8,341 nucleotides of DNA. It comes from CAZLBV01 sp964557845 (lineage in GTDB: Bacteria > Acidobacteriota > Aminicenantia > Aminicenantales > Aminicenantaceae). The notes beneath the pieces are model-generated. The model saw only the letters and a list, made by a program, of their open reading frames with translations, did no database searches and had not been told where the DNA came from. This document shows positions 1 to 5,260 of the stretch, one piece after another. The DNA lies in assembly GCA_964557845.1 (NCBI GenBank), contig CAZLBV010000280.1, positions 1 to 8,341 of the forward strand. The letters are read 5' to 3'. The translations under genes and the position numbers were made by a program. Position 1 is the first letter of the stretch, and each line of letters begins with the position of its first letter.

Positions 1-1
1 T

Positions 2-1186
2 CTGGTGGATTCCGGGGGGATCTTTCTTCCCCATCAGTCAGGGACTTTTCCGGACAAAGAACATTTCGGAAGGATATTTTATAATCAAGCCAGGCTGTCG
101 GCATTAGGGATCCCTCAAATCTCGATCGTAATGGGCTCCTGTACAGCCGGAGGGGCCTATGTTCCTGCCATGAGCGATGAGACGGTTATCGTCCGCAAGC
201 AGGGAACTATCTTTATTGGTGGCCCTCCGCTGGTAAAAGCCGCCACCGGGGAGGAGGTCTCGGATGAAGATCTGGGTGGAGCGGATGTTCACTGCCGGAT
301 ATCCGGTGTGTCCGATTATTATGCCCAAAACGATGAGCATGCGCTGGAGATCGCCAGAAATATCGTGGAGACCCTGGATCCTCCCCAGCGGTTTGAGCTG
401 GACCGGCATGAAACCGAAGCCCCCTATTATGACCCGGATGAACTTTACGGTATCATCCCTCCGGATCTTCGAAGGACGTTTGATATTAAAGAGATCATCG
501 CCCGGATCGTAGACGGCAGCCGTTTCCAGGAATTCAAGGAGCTTTATGGCCAGACCATTGTTTGCGGATTTGCACGGATCATGGGTTATCCGGTGGGTAT
601 TCTGGCCAATAATGGAGTTTTATTCTCGGAAAGCTCCCTTAAAGGCTCTCATTTTGTGACTTTATGTGGCATGCGAAAGATCCCGCTGGTTTTTCTTCAG
701 AATATCACGGGATTCATTGTGGGCAAGCAGTATGAGCATAAAGGAATTGCAAAGGACGGAGCCAAACTGGTCCATGCTGTGGCCAACGCGGATGTCCCTA
801 AATTTACGGTTATCGTGGGGGGCTCTTACGGAGCAGGCAATTATGCTATGTGCGGACGGGCTTATGATCCGCGGCTTCTCTGGATGTGGCCCAATGCCAG
901 GATCAGCGTCATGGGAGGTGAGCAGGCAGCCAACGTGCTTTTAACGGTCAAAGAAAAGAGCCTGGAACTAAAAGGCAAAAAGATGTCTGAGGAAGAAAGA
1001 AAGGCCTTCATGCAGCCTATCCTGGATAAATATGAATATGAAGGCAGCCCCTACTTTAGCACGGCCAGACTCTGGGATGACGGGATCATCGACCCCCGGG
1101 AAACCAGAGAAAGCCTCGCCCTGGGGATCGCCATGAGTCTCAATGCCTCCATTCCGGATTACAGAATGGGAATATTCAGGATGTAA
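2..1186 (+). CDS. liuB: Methylcrotonyl-CoA carboxylase-type carboxyltransferase (beta) subunit, 5' partial
   Basis: This subunit moves the carboxyl group from carboxybiotin to an acyl-CoA, most likely 3-methylcrotonyl-CoA in leucine breakdown in the cytoplasm. The reading frame is open from the window edge, and its first visible residues (LVDSGG) are internal to the family. About 394 residues are present of the usual 530 or so, so roughly the first 140 lie upstream. Crotonase-fold oxyanion motifs are clear: GSCTAGGAYVPA from position 134 in the N-terminal half, and GSYGAGNYAMCGRAYDPR from 821 and MGGEQAA from 911 in the C-terminal half. The stretches NNGVLFSES (from 608) and GIAKDGAKLV are typical of the methylcrotonyl/geranyl-CoA branch rather than the propionyl-CoA branch. 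The methylglutaconyl-CoA hydratase-like gene 6 nt downstream favours methylcrotonyl-CoA. A geranyl-CoA carboxylase cannot be fully excluded. No frameshift is seen. Confidence 0.93.
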   Translation: MVDSGGIFLPHQSGTFPDKEHFGRIFYNQARLSALGIPQISIVMGSCTAGGAYVPAMSDETVIVRKQGTIFIGGPPLVKAATGEEVSDEDLGGADVHCRISGVSDYYAQNDEHALEIARNIVETLDPPQRFELDRHETEAPYYDPDELYGIIPPDLRRTFDIKEIIARIVDGSRFQEFKELYGQTIVCGFARIMGYPVGILANNGVLFSESSLKGSHFVTLCGMRKIPLVFLQNITGFIVGKQYEHKGIAKDGAKLVHAVANADVPKFTVIVGGSYGAGNYAMCGRAYDPRLLWMWPNARISVMGGEQAANVLLTVKEKSLELKGKKMSEEERKAFMQPILDKYEYEGSPYFSTARLWDDGIIDPRETRESLALGIAMSLNASIPDYRMGIFRM

Positions 1187-1192
1187 GGGACA

Positions 1193-1993
1193 ATGAATAA
1201 ACCGGATAAATTCCAGACTATTCTAGTGAATATCGAGGGACAGACAGCATGGGTCACTCTGAACCGGCCTGACATTCATAACGCCTTTAATTCTCTTATG
1301 ATCTCGGAACTCTATAAAGCCTTTTCCTGGATCGAGAATAATGAGATTATTCGGGTAGTGGTTTTAACCGGTGCCGGAAGGTCCTTTTGTGCTGGAGCGG
1401 ATCTAAATTGGATGCGCGAGGTAATAAAATATTCTTTTGAGCAGAATCTGCAGGAGTCACGGCAAATTGCAGATGTACTGCATAAGATCTATGCCCTTCC
1501 CAAACCCACCATCGCCATGGTCAACGGAACCGCTATCGGAGGTGGCACCGGGCTGCTGTCTGCATGTGATATTGTGATCGCGGCAGATAAGGCTAAATTC
1601 GGCTTGAGTGAGGTCAAGCTTGGCTTAGTCCCGGCCGCAATTTCTCCTTATGTGGTTAGGCGGATAGGGGAGAGCAAAGCCAGGCAGTATTTTCTTACCG
1701 GAGAGAGGATTTCGGCAGACAGAGCTTCTGAGATCGGCCTGATCAATGAAGTGGTCTCTCTAGAGGATTTAAAAGCACGAGTAGATGACCTTATTGACAA
1801 TCTTTTGACTTCTGGCCCTGAGGCGATCGCAAACTGCAAGGAATTGATCTTCCGGGTGCCGCGCATGGACATGGAAGAAGCCAAAGAATTTACCGCCCGT
1901 ATGATCGCTAACCTGCGTATCAGCCGGGAAGGCCAGGAAGGAATGGCGGCTTTTTTGGAAAAACGGTCTCCTTCCTGGATAAAACCAAAATAA
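1193..1993 (+). CDS. liuC: Enoyl-CoA hydratase/isomerase family protein, probable methylglutaconyl-CoA hydratase
   Basis: This is a 266-residue crotonase, the normal family length. It probably hydrates 3-methylglutaconyl-CoA to HMG-CoA, the step after methylcrotonyl-CoA carboxylation. The first oxyanion segment is FCAGADLNWM (residues 65-74) and the second is NGTAIGGGTGL (111-121). The stretch LSEVKLGLVPAAISPYVV (138-155) is characteristic of bacterial LiuC proteins. Glu140 matches the catalytic Glu164 of rat crotonase. The position of Glu144 of rat crotonase is Gly120 here, a change I recall in other LiuC-type hydratases (GGGVGL). The ATG lies 6 nt after the liuB stop. The purine-rich AAGGGA (1185-1190) is only 2 nt upstream of it, so the ribosome binding site is poor and translation is probably coupled to liuB. 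Its place between the two carboxylase genes matches the liuBCD order. The substrate is inferred from context and motif. Confidence 0.9.
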   Translation: MNKPDKFQTILVNIEGQTAWVTLNRPDIHNAFNSLMISELYKAFSWIENNEIIRVVVLTGAGRSFCAGADLNWMREVIKYSFEQNLQESRQIADVLHKIYALPKPTIAMVNGTAIGGGTGLLSACDIVIAADKAKFGLSEVKLGLVPAAISPYVVRRIGESKARQYFLTGERISADRASEIGLINEVVSLEDLKARVDDLIDNLLTSGPEAIANCKELIFRVPRMDMEEAKEFTARMIANLRISREGQEGMAAFLEKRSPSWIKPK

Positions 1994-2053
1994 TAGGAAT
2001 TTCCAGGAAAAGGGTGTTTGGGTAGAGAGATTAAAAAGGACAAGGAACAACCC

Positions 2054-3559
2054 ATGTTCAATAAAATATTAATTGCCAATCGAGGTGAGATCGCAGTCAG
2101 AGTGATCAGGGCCTGCAGGGAAATGGGGATCGAATCAGTGGCTGTCTATTCAGATGTGGACAGAGAAAGTCTTCACGTTCAGCTGGCCGATGAGGCAGTC
2201 TGGATAGGACCACCACCTGCGGTGGACAGCTACCTTAATATTGATGCGATTATGGAGGCCGTGCATAAAACCGGAGCTGAAGCGATCCATCCAGGTTATG
2301 GCTTTTTAGCGGAAAATGCCGTTTTTTCAAAGAGATGCGAGGATGAGAATATCGTATTTATCGGGCCTAACGCGAACGCTATGGAGCTGGTCGGGGATAA
2401 GATCCGGGCCCGTAAAGCCATGGAAAAGGCGGAAATTCCTATCATACCCGGGATGAAAGGAATTCATAAGGATGTAAACGATTATGTGCCGGAAGCGGAA
2501 AAAATAGGGTATCCGGTCATGATCAAGGCTTCAGCCGGAGGCGGGGGCAAGGGAATGAGGATCGCTTTCTCCCCGGATGAATTGATCCCGGCTCTGGAAG
2601 CCGGCATGCGCGAGGCTAAGGCGGCTTTTGCCGATGAATCCGTTTATCTGGAAAAATTCATCGAAGAGCCCAGGCATGTGGAATTTCAGGTGCTGGCGGA
2701 CAATTTCGGCCATGCCGTCCATCTTTTTGAAAGGGAATGCTCGATCCAGAGACGCCATCAGAAGATCATCGAGGAAACACCTTCCACTGCCCTGGATCCG
2801 GAGCTGCGCCGTCGTATGGGCGAGACCGCTGTCAAGGTCATTAAAACCGCAAAATACAACAACGCTGGAACGGTTGAGTTTCTCCTGGATAAAAATAAAA
2901 ATTTCTATTTTCTGGAGGTCAATGCCCGGCTTCAGGTTGAGCATCCGGTTACGGAACTGATTACAGGGATCGATCTGGTCCATCATCAGATCCAGATCGC
3001 TGCCGGACGAAAATTAACCTTAGAGCAGGAAAAGCTGAAACAGAAAGGCCATGCCATCGAGTGCAGGATCTATGCCGAAGATCCGGTCAATAATTTTCTT
3101 CCCTCCTCGGGGAAGATTCTTTTTCTGAAAGAACCTTCCGGTCCCGGGGTCAGGAATGACTGTGGTATTTTTGGTGGATGGACGGTTCCCATCTTCTATG
3201 ACCCCATTCTGGCAAAACTGATAGTTTGGGCGGAAAACAGGGATTTGTGCTGCCGCCGCATGGAAAAAGCTCTGGATAGTTATGTGATTCTGGGAATCCA
3301 GACCGGTATAGAATTCCTAAAAGATATTATCGCTCACCCCAGTTTCAGGTCAGGAGAAACCACGACGGGTTTTATAAATGCTCATTTTAAAGACTGGAAG
3401 CCTAAAGAAAAACCGGTCGAGCTGCAGCGTTTGGCCGTCATGGCCGCGGCTTATGATGATATGGTTTCTTGTGGGGAGACAGCCGGTTCTGGCCCGGTCA
3501 GAAAAGCCGCAGATTCTCCCTGGAAGACTTTAGGAAAATGGTATATCGGAGGTAAGTAA
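2054..3559 (+). CDS. accC: Biotin carboxylase subunit of acyl-CoA carboxylase (N-terminal part of a split alpha subunit)
   Basis: This ATP-grasp enzyme carboxylates biotin on the carrier protein using ATP and bicarbonate. The 501 residues begin with the family N-terminus MFNKILIANRGEIAVRVIRA. The glycine-rich ATP loop is AGGGGKG (161-167). Lys158, His208, the RRHQK stretch (233-237), Glu288, Arg292, Glu296 and Arg338 fall at or within one residue of the E. coli biotin carboxylase numbering, so the active site looks intact. A tail from about 448 to 501 goes beyond the catalytic domain and ends with SPWKTLGKWYIGGK. That resembles the linker and start of the BT (subunit-bridging) domain of MccA/PccA alpha subunits. 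An in-frame TTG at 2018 would add 12 residues, but ATG 2054 has AAGGA at 2042-2046 (7-nt spacing) and fits the family start. It should act with the carrier protein immediately downstream and the carboxyltransferase at the start of the operon. Confidence 0.95.
   Translation: MFNKILIANRGEIAVRVIRACREMGIESVAVYSDVDRESLHVQLADEAVWIGPPPAVDSYLNIDAIMEAVHKTGAEAIHPGYGFLAENAVFSKRCEDENIVFIGPNANAMELVGDKIRARKAMEKAEIPIIPGMKGIHKDVNDYVPEAEKIGYPVMIKASAGGGGKGMRIAFSPDELIPALEAGMREAKAAFADESVYLEKFIEEPRHVEFQVLADNFGHAVHLFERECSIQRRHQKIIEETPSTALDPELRRRMGETAVKVIKTAKYNNAGTVEFLLDKNKNFYFLEVNARLQVEHPVTELITGIDLVHHQIQIAAGRKLTLEQEKLKQKGHAIECRIYAEDPVNNFLPSSGKILFLKEPSGPGVRNDCGIFGGWTVPIFYDPILAKLIVWAENRDLCCRRMEKALDSYVILGIQTGIEFLKDIIAHPSFRSGETTTGFINAHFKDWKPKEKPVELQRLAVMAAAYDDMVSCGETAGSGPVRKAADSPWKTLGKWYIGGK
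3548..3553 (+). promoter_or_regulatory. Shine-Dalgarno GGAGGT for the carrier-protein gene
   Basis: GGAGGT lies inside the last codons of the biotin carboxylase gene, 7 nt before the GTG at 3561. It fixes that GTG as the start. It also argues that the change of frame after the TAA at 3557-3559 is a true gene boundary rather than a sequencing error or a recent frameshift in a fused alpha subunit. Confidence 0.8.
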
Positions 3560-3560
3560 A

Positions 3561-4079
3561 GTGGACTATGAATTTAAAGTTGATGGATGCCTTCGTTCTT
3601 TTTCTCTGGAAAAAAAGGAAAAAATGTTCGTTTATAAAGACGACGAGCAAGAGATGGAAGTCGATATTCAACGGATCTCACCAGATTGTATCTCCGTGCT
3701 TTTGGATGGAAAATCCCGGCTTATTTATATTTCCCGGCAGGGTGCAGCCCGGCATATCAGCGTCGGCAGCCGGCGTTTTGTAGTGGAAGACCTGGATGAG
3801 GAGTGTGTCGGCTTCAGGGGAGGGGAAGAATCCCAGGAAGATATGCGGTTTGTCAAACCCCCTATGCCGGGAAAAGTAATTAAGATCAATATTAAAGAGA
3901 AGGAAACCGTACGCAAAAATCAGACTCTGGCCATTGTGGAAGCCATGAAGATGGAAAATGAGATCAAAGCCTCCTTTGATGCAGTGGTGATAAAGATATT
4001 CGCCGCCGCCGGCGATCTGGTCGATACTGAAAATCCCCTCATAGAGCTTGAATCATGCCCCGGGGACGATAAGGAATAA
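3561..4079 (+). CDS. Biotin carboxyl carrier protein with partial BT-like N-terminal region
   Basis: This 172-residue protein carries the biotin that shuttles carboxyl groups between biotin carboxylase and the carboxyltransferase. Residues about 98-164 form a biotinyl/lipoyl domain with the biotinylation motif EAMKM (127-131), so Lys130 is the acceptor, preceded by the conserved PPMPGKV (100-106). Residues 1-80 are a beta-rich stretch resembling the region before the carrier domain in methylcrotonyl- and propionyl-CoA carboxylase alpha subunits, here cut off from the biotin carboxylase. Residues 80-96 are an acidic linker. The start is GTG, supported by GGAGGT 7 nt upstream, and it begins 1 nt after the stop of the biotin carboxylase gene, so the two are probably co-translated. 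The protein could also be read as the detached C-terminal third of LiuD. It is the last gene of the operon in this window. Confidence 0.92.
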   Translation: MDYEFKVDGCLRSFSLEKKEKMFVYKDDEQEMEVDIQRISPDCISVLLDGKSRLIYISRQGAARHISVGSRRFVVEDLDEECVGFRGGEESQEDMRFVKPPMPGKVIKINIKEKETVRKNQTLAIVEAMKMENEIKASFDAVVIKIFAAAGDLVDTENPLIELESCPGDDKE

Positions 4080-4085
4080 TCAGGG

Positions 4086-4138
4086 ACTCCATACTCTTTT
4101 CTTTTACTCCTCTCCCTTCCCCCTTTCCCTTCCCCCTC
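4086..4138 (+). other. G-free pyrimidine tract: candidate Rho-loading site and G-quadruplex on the complement
   Basis: Starting 7 nt after the carrier-protein stop, 53 bases contain no G, and 4107-4138 is an unbroken run of 32 pyrimidines. The unit TCCCTTCCCCCT occurs twice (4113-4124 and 4126-4137). On the minus strand this gives four G-runs of 5, 3, 5 and 3, separated by 2, 3 and 2 bases (4114-4136), which meets the usual G-quadruplex pattern. No intrinsic hairpin terminator is seen after the operon. A C-rich, G-poor transcript is what Rho favours, so a Rho-dependent terminator is one reading. The composition is seen directly; the function is inferred. Confidence 0.5.
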
Positions 4139-4140
4139 GC

Positions 4141-4207
4141 TTGACTGAAATCTTAGAATGGATTAATTTGAAGACAGGCTGCATGATATTTCCCGTAAAA
4201 TGATAAT
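4141..4207 (+). promoter_or_regulatory. Weak promoter-like sequences ahead of the sigma-factor operon
   Basis: TTGACT (4141-4146) is a 5 of 6 match to the sigma70 -35 box, but 17 nt later there is only TAATTT (4164-4169). A second possibility is GATAAT (4202-4207), a 5 of 6 match to the -10 box, with a poor -35 (CTGCAT, 4179-4184) 17 nt upstream. One of these probably drives the sigma-factor operon, since a promoter is needed between here and 4282. Neither pair is convincing, and lineage-specific promoter rules may differ. Confidence 0.25.
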
Positions 4208-4226
4208 ACAAAAGTGATCATTGTAT
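4206..4226 (+). repeat. Short inverted repeat, operator-like
   Basis: Perfect 6-bp arms ATACAA (4206-4211) and TTGTAT (4221-4226) flank 9 bases. The dyad lies about 55 nt upstream of the sigma-factor start and overlaps the GATAAT -10-like box, where a repressor site would be expected. Six-base arms occur often by chance in AT-rich DNA, so this is only a candidate. Confidence 0.25.
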
Positions 4227-4281
4227 CTGTGAATGGGATTTTGCAACTTTTTTTAAGAAATTTCAGTTTGGAAAGATGAGA

Positions 4282-4869
4282 ATGGATGAACAAGAATTGA
4301 TGAAGAAAATCGAGGAAGGTGATGAAATGGCATTTGCCCAGATAGTTAGGCTTTATAAGGGCAGAATAGTCAATTTCCTCTATCAGTTGACCGGTGATTA
4401 TGAAAAAGCAGTTGAGCTGGCCCAGGAGACATTCATGCGGGTGTATTTTAAAGCCAAACGGTACCGGCCGATCGCTCCGGTTTCATCCTGGATATACACC
4501 ATTGCCTCTAATCTGGCCAAAACTGAGATGAAAAAAAAGAAGCGAATAACCACAGTTTCCATCGATGATGAGTATAACAGAGCATCTTCCCAGGTTTCTT
4601 ATGAGGATAATCCTGAGGACAAGGAGACTATAAAAAATTTAAGAAAAGCCCTCGATTCCCTCCATTCTCGCTATCGGATCCCATTGGTTTTAAAAGATAT
4701 CGAAGGATTCTCTCAAGAGGAGATAGCCGAAATGCTGAATAAACCAATTGGAACGATAAAAGCCAGGATCAGCCGGGGCCGGGCTTATCTGAGAAAAGAG
4801 ATCGAAAAACACCCAGGAGATTTTAATTTTTTATCGAAGGGAGAGGAATATGGAGATGAAAGAGCTTGA
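4282..4869 (+). CDS. RNA polymerase sigma factor, ECF (sigma70 family, group 4)
   Basis: This 195-residue protein is the usual ECF size, with only regions 2 and 4. Region 2 spans about residues 24-88 and includes DYEKAVELAQETFMRVYFKA (39-58), the core-binding segment, and SSWIYTIASNLAKTEMKKKKR, the promoter-melting segment. Region 4 spans about 118-175, with the helix-turn-helix in FSQEEIAEMLNKPIGTIKARISRGR, which recognises the -35 box. It would direct RNA polymerase to an envelope- or stress-related regulon. ATG 4282 is preferred because GGAAAG (4270-4275) lies 6 nt upstream. An ATG at 4276 would add two residues but touches that site directly. The 3' end overlaps the next gene by 20 nt, so the two are probably translationally coupled, as sigma/anti-sigma pairs often are. 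The exact ECF group was not identified. Confidence 0.93.
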   Translation: MDEQELMKKIEEGDEMAFAQIVRLYKGRIVNFLYQLTGDYEKAVELAQETFMRVYFKAKRYRPIAPVSSWIYTIASNLAKTEMKKKKRITTVSIDDEYNRASSQVSYEDNPEDKETIKNLRKALDSLHSRYRIPLVLKDIEGFSQEEIAEMLNKPIGTIKARISRGRAYLRKEIEKHPGDFNFLSKGEEYGDERA

Positions 4870-5245
4870 TTATTTAAAAAAATTGGGAAAAGTGGGAGCC
4901 CCACCTGATTTTGAACAGAGAGTTTTAACTCAACTCTCGCTGAGAAAAAGATCGGAAATCAGAGTTAGACGTCTCCGCCTTTCTTTTGCCGGGGCCTTTG
5001 GTGCTGTCGCAATTCTTGTGATCGTGGCAGGGCTATTTTTTCTTCCACAAAACGAGAACGTTAAGTATTCAGGTTTGGAAAAAGGCTTTTCTCCTGAGTT
5101 TTCCGGCTACGGGCAGCAGAACTATATACCCATTACCGAATCTATGGAATATGCCGGAGAGATTCGGAGCAAGGCAAAACAGCCTAAGACTATATATATA
5201 TTGGAGCAAGTCTCTGACACTACCGATACCAGAATCAAGTATTAA
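4850..5245 (+). CDS. Single-pass membrane protein, probable anti-sigma factor
   Basis: This 131-residue protein has a charged N-terminal part of about 43 residues, one hydrophobic segment (about 44-66, LSFAGAFGAVAILVIVAGLFFLP) and a 65-residue tail. The basic RKRSEIRVRRLR just before the membrane segment predicts N-in, C-out topology. Overlap with the ECF gene, size and topology all suggest an anti-sigma factor, with APPDFEQRVLTQL (17-29) as the likely sigma-contacting helix. No HxxxCxxC zinc motif is present; the protein has no cysteine at all, so it is not a ZAS-type anti-sigma. The tail ends in DTRIKY, a hydrophobic C-terminus exposed outside the membrane. The ATG at 4850 has AAGGGAG (4837-4843) 6 nt upstream; ATG 4856 is an equally possible start. 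The function rests on context, not on a recognised family match. Confidence 0.7.
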   Translation: MEMKELDYLKKLGKVGAPPDFEQRVLTQLSLRKRSEIRVRRLRLSFAGAFGAVAILVIVAGLFFLPQNENVKYSGLEKGFSPEFSGYGQQNYIPITESMEYAGEIRSKAKQPKTIYILEQVSDTTDTRIKY

Positions 5246-5251
5246 GGAGGT
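5244..5251 (+). promoter_or_regulatory. Strong Shine-Dalgarno AAGGAGGT for the HtrA-like gene
   Basis: AAGGAGGT overlaps the stop of the membrane-protein gene and sits 9 nt before the ATG at 5261. It supports that start and suggests the HtrA-like protein is translated more strongly than the two regulators before it. Confidence 0.75.
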
Positions 5252-5260
5252 CAGTGTAAA

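Noticed and set aside
2018..2053. TTG at 2018 as the start of the biotin carboxylase
   Set aside because: The added 12 residues are not family-like, whereas ATG 2054 has AAGGA at good spacing and gives the canonical N-terminus.
2531..2986. A 151-codon minus-strand reading frame inside the biotin carboxylase gene
   Set aside because: It is the complement of a highly conserved coding region and shows no family features; it is a shadow frame.
4241..4269. TTGCAAC followed by a T-run as an ECF-type -35 element for autoregulation of the sigma operon
   Set aside because: The expected -10 region about 17 nt later (CAGTTT) matches nothing convincing, and transcription would start around 4275, which would remove the Shine-Dalgarno site for the start at 4282.
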